From DATATB01 sp036268995 (GTDB taxonomy: Bacteria; Planctomycetota; Planctomycetia; Pirellulales; PNKZ01), in assembly GCA_036268995.1 (NCBI GenBank), contig DATATB010000096.1, positions 1 to 64,000 on the forward strand: 64,000 nucleotides of DNA, in the 5' to 3' direction. Within the stretch, counting starts at the first letter, position 1. Every line of letters starts with the position of its first letter. Both the position numbers and the translations under genes were made by a program. Below the pieces are notes generated by a model. That model was given only the letters and a program-made list of their open reading frames with translations, made no database searches and was not told the origin of the DNA. Shown here piece by piece: positions 35,066-44,148 of this stretch.

Positions 35066-36403
35066 ATGCGGCAGGCAAGTAGATTGGGTTTGAGGTTGAT
35101 GGCGCTCGCCCTTGGCATCGTCATGATTGCCGTAGTTGCCTCGGCAGAAACCATTGAATCGTCACCGCCCATCGAATTGTTCAACGGCCGCGATCTTACC
35201 GGCTGGGTCAATGTCAACGGCGCGCCGAATACGTGGTCGGTGCGCGAGGGCCTGCTCGTGTGTAGCGGCAAGCCGAGCGGATTTCTGCGGACGGCCGAGA
35301 TGTACGAGAACTATGTGCTCGAGTGGGAATGTCGTCTTGCGGCGGCCGGCGGCAATAGCGGAACGTTCGTCCACGCCGATGCGCTGCCGCAAGTCGGTGC
35401 CCCCTATCCCCGGGCGATCGAAGTGCAACTGCTCGACGGCGATCACGGCAGCATTTTTGGCATCCGCGGGGCCTCGATTGTTCCGCTGACCAACGGCGAC
35501 CTCAAAGGCGGCACGCCGCGGGCTCGGCCGACCGAAAATCGTGGCCTGCCAGCGGGCCAGTGGAACCGCTACGAGCTGACGTCTCAGGACGGCACGCTGG
35601 AATTGGAAGTCAACGGGGCACGGGTCACCCAGGCCTCGCACTTGAGCCAGCGGAAGGGCTACATCGGCTTGCAATCCGAAGGCAGCGAAGTCTTTTTCCG
35701 CAACCTTCGCTTGACCCCGCTGGCTGGCAGCGCGCCAGCTACCGACCAGGTCGCGCATACAGATGAAGGCCTGCGCCCGATCTTCGATGGGCTGAGTTTT
35801 GCCGGCTGGCAGTTTCACGAAGCGTTTCAAGGTCATTGGGTTGCTAAGGATGGCGTCGTGCGCTGCGATGGGCAGATACGCCGCGCGAAAGGTGAATCGC
35901 GCGATCTCTGGACCGAGCGCGAGTATGGTGATTTTGTGCTCGTGGCCGATTGGCGGCTGACCAAAAAGCCCGAGCCGAAGAAGCTGCCGACCTTTACGCC
36001 CGACGGCATGTATGTCTACGGCGCCGATAAAAAACCCGTTCTTCGCGAACTGCTCGACGCCGGCGACAGCGGCATCTATTTGCGCGGCAATACGCGCAGC
36101 CAGGTCAATATCTGGAGCCAACCGATGGGCTCGGGCGATATCAACGATTATCACAAAGACGGCAAGCTGCCGATCGAAATCCGCCAGGCCTGCGTGCCGA
36201 AAAAGCACGCCGACCATCCGCCCGGCCAGTGGAACCGCTTTGTCATCACGATGCGCGGCGATCGGGTCAGCGTCGTCTTGAACGGCGAAACGGTGATCGA
36301 CCGCGCCGTGCTGCCCGGCGTGCCGCCGCGCGGGCGGATCGCCCTGCAAAACCATAACGACCCGGTCGAGTTCCGCAACTTGTTCATCAAGGAACTCGAC
36401 TAA
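35066..36403 (+). CDS. secreted protein with two DUF1080 domains
   Basis: 445 aa. The start at 35066 has GAGGAA 6 nt upstream and gives a signal peptide (1-28, ending ASA); the longer GTG frame overlaps the RidA gene. Domain 1 (about 35-225) starts IELFNGRDLTGW and has GGNSGTFV. Domain 2 (about 240-445) starts PIFDGLSFAGW and has AGDSGIYLRG, the segment characteristic of DUF1080 3-keto-disaccharide hydrolases. Compared with 16082-17470 the canonical GDSGIYLRG lies in the second rather than the first domain, so the two proteins may be differently specialised. It follows the RidA gene by 26 bp and precedes an FAD protein by 3 bp. Confidence 0.87.
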   Translation: MRQASRLGLRLMALALGIVMIAVVASAETIESSPPIELFNGRDLTGWVNVNGAPNTWSVREGLLVCSGKPSGFLRTAEMYENYVLEWECRLAAAGGNSGTFVHADALPQVGAPYPRAIEVQLLDGDHGSIFGIRGASIVPLTNGDLKGGTPRARPTENRGLPAGQWNRYELTSQDGTLELEVNGARVTQASHLSQRKGYIGLQSEGSEVFFRNLRLTPLAGSAPATDQVAHTDEGLRPIFDGLSFAGWQFHEAFQGHWVAKDGVVRCDGQIRRAKGESRDLWTEREYGDFVLVADWRLTKKPEPKKLPTFTPDGMYVYGADKKPVLRELLDAGDSGIYLRGNTRSQVNIWSQPMGSGDINDYHKDGKLPIEIRQACVPKKHADHPPGQWNRFVITMRGDRVSVVLNGETVIDRAVLPGVPPRGRIALQNHNDPVEFRNLFIKELD

Positions 36404-36406
36404 AGC

Positions 36407-37894
36407 ATGGCTACCACGAGGTCAACTTTGAAAACGATCGCGATCATCGGCGGCGGCTTCAGCGGCACGATGACGGCCGTGAACCTGGCCCGATTCAGCG
36501 AGTCGCCGCTGCGCGTCTGTGTGATTAATTCCGGCTATCCGGTCGGTCGCGGCGCGGCTTACAGCACGCGGCAAATCGAGCACCTGCTCAACGTCGCGGC
36601 CCGCAACATGTCGGCCTTGGCCGATCATCCCAACCATTTCGTCGAGTGGTTGCAGACCCGCGGCGAATACGCCCTAGTGCCCGAGTCGGAACTGCGCGAA
36701 ATGTTCGTGCCGCGGCAAGTCTTCGGCGACTATCTGCGCGGGCTGCTGCTGCGCTACTCGCGGCCGATCGATAGCGGCGCACGCGTGCAGATCGAAACGA
36801 TCGACGAAGAAGCCATTGATATCATCCCGCGAGAGCACGGGAACGCCGGCGAACACTGTGCCGAAGTGCTGCTGGCCGGCGGCACGACAATCGAGGCCGA
36901 CAAAGTGCTGCTGGCCACCGGCAACCAGCCGCCGGCCGAAATGCCGTCGGTCGCCGCGGCGTTTCATCATCCGCGGTATGTCGAAAACCCGTGGCAGGAT
37001 TGGAGCAGCCGGCTGCCGGATAAAACCGAGCCGGTCGTGCTGCTGGGCGCGGGCCTGACGATGGTCGATGCGTGTCTGACGCTACAGTCGCACGGCTGGC
37101 AAGGTCCGGTGACCGCCGTGTCGCGGCATGGCATCTTGCCGCTGTCGCACTTCCGCGGTATCGAGTATCCCGATTTTCCGCCGCCGGGCGTGGCAACGCT
37201 GCGGCTGGCCGAGCTGGTCGAACTGGTCGAAGAGCATTGCGCGCGGCTGCGCCGCCTGGGGGCGAATCCGGCCATTGTCGTCGACAAGCTGCGACCGCAT
37301 ACGCAGCGTGTGTGGCAGAATCTGTCGCTCGACGAGAAGCGCGAATTCTGCCGGCTGCACGCCGCGCGCTGGAACGTGACGCGCCACCGCATCGCGCAGC
37401 AAATCCATCAGCGGCTGACAGCCGCGATCGCCGGCGGTTCGCTGCACGTGGTCAAAGGCAGCATTACCGACCTGCGCAGCTCGGGGCAGGGCGTGGCCGT
37501 CGTGGTCGAGTATGCCGCGGGCCGGCAGCGCACGATCGAAGCCGGCCTGGTCGTGAATTGCACCGGCCCGCGCGCCAGTTTTACCGCCGTCGCCTCGCCG
37601 CTGCTGCAGAAGTTGCTGGGCCGCGGATTGGTGCAAGCCGACGCACTGGACATGGGCATCGAGATCGAAGCGGATTTCGCGGCGGTCGACCGCGAGGGCA
37701 ACCGCTCGGGATTTTTGTTTGCGATGGGCCCGTTGGTTAAGGGCGTGTTGTGGGAAACCACGGCCGTGCCCGAATTGCGCAGCCAGGCGTTTCGCGTGGC
37801 TCAAGAACTGCTCGACGAACTGTCGGCCGACCAGCGCGCGGCAGAACCGTGGCCCATTCAGCCGGAAGTGGAAGTCCTGGAATATTGCATCTGA
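36407..37894 (+). CDS. FAD/NAD(P)-binding protein (COG4529-like)
   Basis: 495 aa. The N-terminal dinucleotide loop is IAIIGGGFSGTMTAV (11-25), and VGRGAAYST and LLNVAARNMSA follow as in the FAD-NAD(P)-binding (PF13454) family. A second nucleotide-binding loop reads LLGAGLTMVDACLTL near residue 210. Members are monooxygenase-like or thiol-independent flavin oxidoreductases whose substrates are mostly unknown. It starts 3 bp after the DUF1080 gene, suggesting co-translation, and may supply or consume oxidised sugar intermediates; that link is inference. Confidence 0.82.
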   Translation: MATTRSTLKTIAIIGGGFSGTMTAVNLARFSESPLRVCVINSGYPVGRGAAYSTRQIEHLLNVAARNMSALADHPNHFVEWLQTRGEYALVPESELREMFVPRQVFGDYLRGLLLRYSRPIDSGARVQIETIDEEAIDIIPREHGNAGEHCAEVLLAGGTTIEADKVLLATGNQPPAEMPSVAAAFHHPRYVENPWQDWSSRLPDKTEPVVLLGAGLTMVDACLTLQSHGWQGPVTAVSRHGILPLSHFRGIEYPDFPPPGVATLRLAELVELVEEHCARLRRLGANPAIVVDKLRPHTQRVWQNLSLDEKREFCRLHAARWNVTRHRIAQQIHQRLTAAIAGGSLHVVKGSITDLRSSGQGVAVVVEYAAGRQRTIEAGLVVNCTGPRASFTAVASPLLQKLLGRGLVQADALDMGIEIEADFAAVDREGNRSGFLFAMGPLVKGVLWETTAVPELRSQAFRVAQELLDELSADQRAAEPWPIQPEVEVLEYCI

Positions 37895-37910
37895 GATCGT
37901 GTCTTCTAAA

Positions 37911-38025
37911 CGGGAGGGCGAAGCTCCTGCTGAGCCACGATTCGAGCGGGAGGGCGAAGCTCCTGCTGAGCCGCTCGGCGACGAATCGAGAGAGCCACCC
38001 GGCTCGGCCGGAGCCTCGCCCTCCC
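37911..38025. repeat. GGAGGGCGAAGCTCCTGC repeat cluster (two direct, one inverted copy)
   Basis: Two direct copies of CGGGAGGGCGAAGCTCCTGC followed by TGAGCC lie at 37911-37936 and 37947-37972. An inverted, slightly diverged copy (GGCTCGGCCGGAGCCTCGCC then CTCCC) lies at 38001-38025. The inverted copy can pair with either direct copy, giving alternative hairpins between the FAD protein and TauE genes. Each unit also contains a small internal palindrome (GGAGnnnnnnnCTCC-like). Confidence 0.85.
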
Positions 38026-38071
38026 AGAATGCGGTTTCGAGGTTGCATCAAAAGATAAGGAGAAGGTTGAT

Positions 38072-38560
38072 ATGCCTGTCGCAGGCCTGATTGGGTTTGG
38101 CGTCGCCGTGGGACTTTTGAGCGGAACGCTGGGAATCGGCGGCGGCATCGCGCTGGTGCCCGGCCTGATCCTGCTGTTCGGGTTCAGCCAGCTTGAGGCC
38201 CAGGGCACGAGCCTGGCCGTGCTGACGGTGCCGGTGCTGATTTTCGCCGCCCTGGTCTATCATCGGGCCGGCCTGGTGCGTTATCCGGTGGTAGCGTGCA
38301 TCGCCACGGGTTTCGTGATCGGCGCCTCGAGCGGCGCGTGGCTGGCTCCGCACCTGCCGCATCACGTGCTGCGGCCAATCTTCGGCGCGCTGCTGCTGTA
38401 TGTCGGCCTGTTGTTCCTGCTGGATATTCGCTCGGCCACTTCGGCCGCGATGCTGCCGGCCGCGGTGGCGGCCGGCGCGATGGCGATCTTCGCGCGGATC
38501 TTTCGACGCAAGCTACGCCCCCGCACCCCGACCGTCGGCCATTGGGAATATCACATCTGA
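38072..38560 (+). CDS. half-size TauE/SafE family membrane protein
   Basis: 162 aa with about four membrane segments. The N-terminal repeat signature of the family is clear (GLLSGTLGIGGGIALVPGLIL), then GTSLAVLTVPVLIFAAL. Full TauE/SafE proteins are about 250 aa with two such repeats; here there is one, and the C-terminus ends in a basic tail. It could work as a homodimer or be truncated, but the reading frame ends cleanly and AAGGAG stands before the start. The family exports sulfite, sulfoacetate or other organic anions. Confidence 0.82.
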   Translation: MPVAGLIGFGVAVGLLSGTLGIGGGIALVPGLILLFGFSQLEAQGTSLAVLTVPVLIFAALVYHRAGLVRYPVVACIATGFVIGASSGAWLAPHLPHHVLRPIFGALLLYVGLLFLLDIRSATSAAMLPAAVAAGAMAIFARIFRRKLRPRTPTVGHWEYHI

Positions 38561-38568
38561 AACGATGG

Positions 38569-38597
38569 CACGGCCGCCGTTGCCGCGGCCGGCCGTG
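38569..38597. terminator. hairpin between tauE-like and glnD genes
   Basis: CACGGCCG (38569-38576) pairs with CGGCCGTG (38590-38597) around a 13-bp GC-rich loop, starting 9 bp after the TauE-like stop. There is no T run, so intrinsic termination would be weak; it may simply stabilise the transcript end. Confidence 0.35.
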
Positions 38598-38727
38598 TTG
38601 ACGAAACGCGAGCGATCCTTTATGCCTCAGTTCTATGGGCGGCTGCGAGCCCCCCATGTTGCCAGTGGGCGTTTTGCGTCGGATTCGAGTCTTCGTCTCA
38701 TCGTTGACCACCAGAAGCTGGGGCGGC

Positions 38728-41394
38728 ATGTCAATCGGAAACGGACTTCGACCGCACGTGCTGGCGGCCAAGCAGAGCCTGGCTGAAGGCCGCCAGCGTC
38801 TGAAGCAGCGCCATGAGCGCGGCTCGCCCGGCATCCAGGTGTCGCGGGCACTGACCGAACTGTTCGACTCGATCGTGCTCGGGCTGTTCAACCAGGCGGT
38901 GGCCGATCTGCAAGCCTCGCGCGGCGAAGACGTCGCCCAAATGATGGCCCTGGTGCGGCATGGCGGCTACGGCCGGGCCGATATCGCCCCGTATTCCGAC
39001 GTCGACCTGATGCTGCTCTACGACGAGGGGGCGCTGACCAAGGTCGCGCCGCTGGCCGAGCGGATGGTGCGCGACGTGTTCGACGTGGGCCTGGTGCTGG
39101 GCCAAAGCGTGCGCACCATCGCCGAGGCGTGCCAACTCGCGCGAGTCGACGCCGCCATCTGCACCTCGTTGATGGAATCGAACCTGCTGGTCGGCAACGA
39201 GAAGCTGTACGCCCGGTTTGCCAAGAAGTTCAAGCGGCAGGTACAGCGGCGGGCCGGGCCGCTGATTAGCGCCATCCAAGCGGCCCGGCGCAAGGAGCGC
39301 GAGCAATACGGCGAGACGGTGTACTTGCTCGAGCCCAACGTCAAGCGGTCGCCCGGCGGATTGCGCGACATCCAGTTCCTGCGCTGGGTTGGTTTTGCCC
39401 GCTGGGGCACTTCAGACCCCGACGGCCTGCGCTTGGCCGGCGCGCTGGAGCCGGACGACTACGACCATTTGCGCCAGACGACCGAGTTCTTGCTGCGGCT
39501 GCGCAACGAGATGCATTTTCACGCCGGCAAATCCAGCGACATGCTCGACCGGGTCGAGCAGTTGCGGCTGGCCGAACGGTTCGGCTTTCGCGGCACCGAC
39601 GGCTTGCTGCCGGTCGAAGAGTTCATGCGCGAATATTTTCGGCTGACCGGCGGCGTGCGGACGATCGTGGCCCGCTTTGTGCAACGCGCCAAGACGAGCG
39701 AGCACCGCTGGCTGCGGTGGCTGACCCCGCTGGTCAGTCATCGATTCGAACGCGATTTTCGCGTCGGCCCGCATCAGATTTCGGCCAACCCCCGGGCGCT
39801 GTCCAGGCTCACCAGCGATCTGGCCGAAGTGCTGCGGCTGGCCGACATCGCCAACCTGTACGACAAGCCGATCGCTCCCGAGATTTGGGAGGCCATCCAC
39901 CTCGCGGCCGGCAATTACACCAACGCGATTTCGCCCGAGGCCGCGGCGCGATTTCTGGCCTTGTTGAGCCAACCGGCCCGACTGGGCGAACTGCTGCGCA
40001 AGCTGCACGAAATCGGCGTGCTGGAAAAAATCATCCCGCAGTTCGCCCATGCCCGCGGGCTCTTGCAGTTCAATCAGTATCACAAGTACACAATTGACGA
40101 ACATTCGCTGCGGGCCGTGGACGAGGCCACCCGGTTTCTGTCGGATCGCGGGCCGGTCGGCTCGGTGTATCGGCAGCTCGAGCGCAAATGGCTGCTGCAC
40201 CTGGCGCTATTGCTGCACGACCTGGGCAAGGGGTACAGCGAAGACCACAGCGACGTCGGCTTGCGGATCGCCGAAGAGGCGGCCGGCCGGCTGGGGCTGG
40301 CCGAGCGCGATGCCGAGATCCTCAAGTTCCTGGTCCACAAGCACCTGCTGATGAGCCACATTGCCTTCCGACGTGATACGAGCGATCAGCAGTTGGTCGT
40401 GCGTTTTGCCGTCGACGTGGGTTCGGCCGAAGTCCTGGAAATGCTGTTCGTGATGACGGCCGCCGACCTGGCCAGCGTCGGGCCGGGCGTGCTCAACGCG
40501 TGGAAAGTGGAAGTGCTGGCCGAACTGTTTCATCGGGCCATCGTGCATTTCGGCGAGGACGATCCGTCGCTCGATTTCGAAGCCCGACTCGAGCGGCGCC
40601 GCCAGCGGGCCCTGGAAATGCTGCCGGAGTCGAGCGATTTTGCCTGGTTCCAAAAGCAGCTCGAGGCGCTGCCCGGCTTGTACCTGGAAACCGTGCCGAC
40701 CGAGCAAGTCGTGGCCGATCTCACGCAACTGCACGCCTTGCCGCAACGCGGCGCGGTGGCCACGAGCCGCTGGATCGCGGAATCCGCCACCATCGAATTT
40801 CGCGTCGCCACGCACGAAGCCGAGGCTCCCGGCGTGTTTCACAAGCTCACCGGGGCGCTCTCCAGCCAGGGCCTGCAGATTCTTTCGGCCGAGATCAACA
40901 CCCTGGCCGACGGCCTGATCTTCGATCGGTTCTTTGTCGCCGATCCGGATCACGACCAGCAACCTCCGGCCGACCGGCTGGACACGATCTGCCGGAGCCT
41001 GGTGACGGCCGTCGAAAACGGCGGGCACCCACCGGCTTTTCGCCGGCTCTGGCGTCCGGCCGATCAGCAGCGACAGGACGCACTCTTGGCGCTGCCGACC
41101 CAAGTGCGCATCGACAACAGCACGTCCGAACGCTACACGATCATCGACATCTTTACCGCCGATCGCATGGGCCTGTTGTACACGATCGCGCGGACCTTGT
41201 TCGAGCTTGGCCTGTCGATCAGCTTCGCCAAGATCGGCACGTACTTGGACCAGGTGGTCGACGTGTTTTATGTCACCGACGCGTCCGGTCAAAAGCTATC
41301 GCTCGAGCCGCGGCTTCGCGCCGTCCGCGTGCGGCTGCTGGAAGCGATTGCCGAGCAGGACGCCGCGGCCGACACGGCAGCCAATCGCGCGTAG
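38728..41394 (+). CDS. glnD: GlnD-like PII uridylyltransferase/uridylyl-removing enzyme
   Basis: 888 aa, the usual GlnD size. The nucleotidyltransferase motif is GGYGRADIAPYSDVDL (79-94). The GlnE/GlnD linker includes KRSPGGLRDIQ. The HD phosphohydrolase domain has H497-D498 in LLHDLGKGYSEDHS. Two ACT domains follow at about 690-765 and 805-870 (EFRVATHEAEAPGVF and TIIDIFTADRMGLLY). GlnD senses glutamine through the ACT domains and uridylylates or deuridylylates PII. No PII or glutamine synthetase gene is in the window. The start at 38728 follows GGGGCGG; a longer frame begins at 38635 but lacks family similarity in its first 31 residues. Confidence 0.9.
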   Translation: MSIGNGLRPHVLAAKQSLAEGRQRLKQRHERGSPGIQVSRALTELFDSIVLGLFNQAVADLQASRGEDVAQMMALVRHGGYGRADIAPYSDVDLMLLYDEGALTKVAPLAERMVRDVFDVGLVLGQSVRTIAEACQLARVDAAICTSLMESNLLVGNEKLYARFAKKFKRQVQRRAGPLISAIQAARRKEREQYGETVYLLEPNVKRSPGGLRDIQFLRWVGFARWGTSDPDGLRLAGALEPDDYDHLRQTTEFLLRLRNEMHFHAGKSSDMLDRVEQLRLAERFGFRGTDGLLPVEEFMREYFRLTGGVRTIVARFVQRAKTSEHRWLRWLTPLVSHRFERDFRVGPHQISANPRALSRLTSDLAEVLRLADIANLYDKPIAPEIWEAIHLAAGNYTNAISPEAAARFLALLSQPARLGELLRKLHEIGVLEKIIPQFAHARGLLQFNQYHKYTIDEHSLRAVDEATRFLSDRGPVGSVYRQLERKWLLHLALLLHDLGKGYSEDHSDVGLRIAEEAAGRLGLAERDAEILKFLVHKHLLMSHIAFRRDTSDQQLVVRFAVDVGSAEVLEMLFVMTAADLASVGPGVLNAWKVEVLAELFHRAIVHFGEDDPSLDFEARLERRRQRALEMLPESSDFAWFQKQLEALPGLYLETVPTEQVVADLTQLHALPQRGAVATSRWIAESATIEFRVATHEAEAPGVFHKLTGALSSQGLQILSAEINTLADGLIFDRFFVADPDHDQQPPADRLDTICRSLVTAVENGGHPPAFRRLWRPADQQRQDALLALPTQVRIDNSTSERYTIIDIFTADRMGLLYTIARTLFELGLSISFAKIGTYLDQVVDVFYVTDASGQKLSLEPRLRAVRVRLLEAIAEQDAAADTAANRA

Positions 41395-41414
41395 AGCGGA
41401 CGGTTCGCGCCGTG

Positions 41415-41438
41415 GTAGCGGAATTCGTGAGAATTCCG
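41415..41438. repeat. GTAGCGGAATTCGTGAGAAT repeat copy
   Basis: 24-bp element GTAGCGGAATTCGTGAGAAT followed by TCCG, in the gap after glnD. Related copies, one direct and one inverted, occur at 57886-57958. The GAATTCGTGAGAATTC core is partly palindromic. Confidence 0.75.
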
Positions 41439-41489
41439 GCGGAGCGCGAAGGTTACAGCACATGAATGTGCCGGCTATTTTGGCGCGTT

Positions 41490-41876
41490 TTAGAGTTGCA
41501 CGCGGCCGATGAAGCGGCAGCCGACCTGGTAGAGCGCGGGCTCGTCGTCGGCCGAGAGACGCTTGGTGTGCGCGACGCCGGCCGTGAGATAAATCACCCG
41601 GTTGGCAGTGGCCAGCGCCACCACCAGGCGATCGTACTTCGGCCATTCGGTAGCGAAGAAAGCGATCCCGGTCGTCGACAGATCGTTGCACTGAACCGGC
41701 CGCAGCATTTCCTTGGGAGGCAGGCTGCCGTTGATGTACGGGGCCATCGCCTGCACCGTCGGAAAATTGCGGCGCGACTTGCTACGACGCTCTTCAGCCG
41801 ACTCGGCGACCGGCTCGATCGCCGTTTGCGAGAGCATCTGAAAAAATGCGGCGTCTTGTGCTTGGATGCTCGACAT
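41490..41876 (-). CDS. PilZ domain protein
   Basis: 128 aa from the start at 41876 (preceded by GGGAT). Ligand motifs are present: RxxxR in RRSKSRR (about 30-36) and DxSxxG in NDLSTTG (about 64-70), followed by a beta-barrel pattern ending YQVGCRFIGRV. It probably binds c-di-GMP. It is transcribed towards glnD and is not in an operon with other signalling genes. The longer frame to 41993 adds a Cys/Gly-rich stretch unlike the family and was not used. Confidence 0.8.
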   Translation of the reverse strand: MSSIQAQDAAFFQMLSQTAIEPVAESAEERRSKSRRNFPTVQAMAPYINGSLPPKEMLRPVQCNDLSTTGIAFFATEWPKYDRLVVALATANRVIYLTAGVAHTKRLSADDEPALYQVGCRFIGRVQL

Positions 41877-42116
41877 ACCGATCCCAATCTGGGCGCTAAC
41901 CGCCCCCCGGTGCGCTCGCGCCTGCCCACACCGTTGCATCAGGCCGGAGGCGCCCACCGTAAAAAAAATAGCTTGCGCTCCGCGGCCGGGCAAATGGCGA
42001 CACGCCGCCGGCGCGGGTTATGCCGCCTATGACGGCGGTCGACTTAGCGCCAATGTGGTCATTACACGGGCGCGGGTTGGTAGCGCAGCGACGGCTTGCG
42101 GAGCATGCCTGCTACT

Positions 42117-43172
42117 TTAGGCGTTGAGCTTGACCGTCGGCGTGTCGGCCACGTTCACCCAGACGTGAACGTGCGGCTTGCCGCGGAAGTACCAGACAAA
42201 CGATGGGCCTTCCAGCCGCCAGCAGTCCCAGACCTGGTCGTTGCCGATGTCGCCTTGACGATAGAAGGCCAGGGCACAGGCATCGAGCCCGCCTTGGGCC
42301 TTGAGGCATTTGACCACTTCGTCGCGATCCGACTGCCGGTACGGCTCGATCAGCTTGGCGAGCACTTTTTGCATTTGCTCCTTCTGATCGTGCGATAGCT
42401 CGGTGAGCGGAATGCCCGGCAGCGAACTGGGGCCGCGGAAGCCGACGTTTTCTTCGCGCGGCAATTGCTCGACCAAGGCCAGCTTGCGCTGCTTGCCATC
42501 GAGCATGGCATACACCTTGTTGGCCTCCAGCGCCTGCGGCCAGAAGACATTGCCGGGATGGTCCGACGGCTCGTCAAAGCCGTCGGCCGCGTGGCCGTAG
42601 AAGATCGGCCCGCCAAAGGCCACGTGGTCCGACGAATTGCCGTCGCAGCGCAGCGTCATGTGCCGGCCGGTCATCACGAACTCGAACTTGCCGTCGCCGG
42701 GCTTGCCGAAGATGGCGATATTCTGTTCTTCGCCGAAGCCGCCGGCATCGTCATCGAGTTGCTGGTCGATCCGCGGCTGCCAGTCGGGCTGGATAATGCC
42801 CTCGAAAATGCCGCGAATGATGTCGCGCTGGTCGGCCGTGAAAAACTTGCCGTTGATTTCCGGCTGCGTGATGTGCCAGTTGTTGGCGACGCGGGTCCGC
42901 AGCAGGCCCATCTTGGGATGCACGTAGTCCCAGGCGAAGCAAACTTCCTTTTTCTGGGCGTCAGTGAGCGCGTTGTAGAGCGTGCCGACCAGCGATTCGG
43001 GATTCTTGCCCGCCACGCCCTTGGCTGCCGCAGCAGTGTCCTTGGCCACGGCCCAATTCGGCCAGGCCGACGCGGTCAACGCGACGGCGCTGCCGGCCGC
43101 CAGAAAATCGCGGCGCGAAACGGCCGACTCGCTTCGTTCACAATCCGGGCAGCGCTCGTTGGGCTTCGACAT
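42117..43172 (-). CDS. Tat-exported DUF3500 family protein
   Basis: 351 aa. The start at 43172 has GAGGAG 7 nt upstream; the longer frame to 43286 is rejected. The N-terminus has a small Cys pair (CPDC, residues 8-11), then a twin-arginine signal SRRDFL with a hydrophobic segment. The mature part shows DUF3500 features: repeated Trp/Tyr-rich motifs, TGRHMTLR and the C-terminal RGKPHVHVWV. The biochemical function of DUF3500 is not established; the conserved His pairs suggest a metal site. It stands alone, 130 bp downstream of mutM in transcription order. Confidence 0.78.
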   Translation of the reverse strand: MSKPNERCPDCERSESAVSRRDFLAAGSAVALTASAWPNWAVAKDTAAAAKGVAGKNPESLVGTLYNALTDAQKKEVCFAWDYVHPKMGLLRTRVANNWHITQPEINGKFFTADQRDIIRGIFEGIIQPDWQPRIDQQLDDDAGGFGEEQNIAIFGKPGDGKFEFVMTGRHMTLRCDGNSSDHVAFGGPIFYGHAADGFDEPSDHPGNVFWPQALEANKVYAMLDGKQRKLALVEQLPREENVGFRGPSSLPGIPLTELSHDQKEQMQKVLAKLIEPYRQSDRDEVVKCLKAQGGLDACALAFYRQGDIGNDQVWDCWRLEGPSFVWYFRGKPHVHVWVNVADTPTVKLNA

Positions 43173-43302
43173 GGGCAAGCTCCTCTGTACGAATATGCAA
43201 TGGGCGAATAAGGCGGACGAATGTTTCGGTCGGCAACTCGAACGTCCATTAGACCCGCACCCCCGCCGGCAAGCAAGCAAATGCAAGCGAGCGGTGCCGC
43301 CC

Positions 43303-44148
43303 TTACCTCCGCTTCTGACACCCAGGGCAGAAAAACGTCGAACGTTGGGCCTGCACGATGCGCACGATCTCGGCTCCGCAGCGGGGGCACGTCTGCCCGG
43401 CGCGATCGTAGACGGCGTGATGATGCTGGTATCCGCCCGACTGGTTCAAGGCGTTGCGATACGTACCATCGGAGAGCGTCGAGCCTTCGTAGCGAATCGC
43501 CGTTTCGAGCACGCTCAGCACGGCCGCGTGCAGCCGCGTCCAATCTTTGGCGGTCAGCGTGCGGCACGGCCGCTGGGGATGAATGGCGGCTAGGTGCAGA
43601 ATCTCGGACGCATACAGATTGCCGATGCCGGCCACGGCCTTTTGATCGAGCAGGGCCACCTTGATCGGCCGGGTGCTGGTGCCCAGCCGCGCCCGCAGGT
43701 CGTCGCGGGAAATGACCAGGGCGTCGGGGCCCACGCGGCCGTCGGCAAAATGCCGCTCGAACTCACCGGCCGAAAAGAGCCGCAGCGAGCCCAATCCGCG
43801 GCGATCCCAGAACAGCAGTTCGCCCGGCCCCGCCTTGCGTCGTGGCTCAAACATGATCCGCAGGCGCAGATGTTCTTGCGTGGGAGGCTCGGCCAGCAAC
43901 ACCAGGCCCGTCATACGCGGCTCGAGCACCAGCCGATCGCCCGAATCGAAAACCAACACCACGCGTTTGCCGATGCGGTCGATCCGCTCGATCCGCCGCC
44001 CCAGCAACCGACGCCGCAGCGTGGGCCAGGCCGGCCGCACGCCGATCGGCCGCAACCGGCACGTCGGCCGCTGGGCATCCGCGACCTTCAGCCCCACGAC
44101 CGAGGCAATGCCCCGCCGCATCGTCTCGACCTCGGGCAGCTCCGGCAT
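43303..44148 (-). CDS. mutM: formamidopyrimidine-DNA glycosylase
   Basis: 281 aa, full length. The N-terminus MPELPEVETMRRG gives the catalytic P2 and E3. The helix-two-turn-helix region includes AGIGNLYASEILH, and the C-terminal zinc finger is CPRCGAEI...FFCPGCQKRR. The enzyme excises oxidised purines such as 8-oxoguanine and nicks the strand by beta/delta-elimination. The first residues decide the start without doubt. It lies between a DUF3500 gene and a repeat-rich gap, apparently as its own unit. Confidence 0.96.
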   Translation of the reverse strand: MPELPEVETMRRGIASVVGLKVADAQRPTCRLRPIGVRPAWPTLRRRLLGRRIERIDRIGKRVVLVFDSGDRLVLEPRMTGLVLLAEPPTQEHLRLRIMFEPRRKAGPGELLFWDRRGLGSLRLFSAGEFERHFADGRVGPDALVISRDDLRARLGTSTRPIKVALLDQKAVAGIGNLYASEILHLAAIHPQRPCRTLTAKDWTRLHAAVLSVLETAIRYEGSTLSDGTYRNALNQSGGYQHHHAVYDRAGQTCPRCGAEIVRIVQAQRSTFFCPGCQKRR

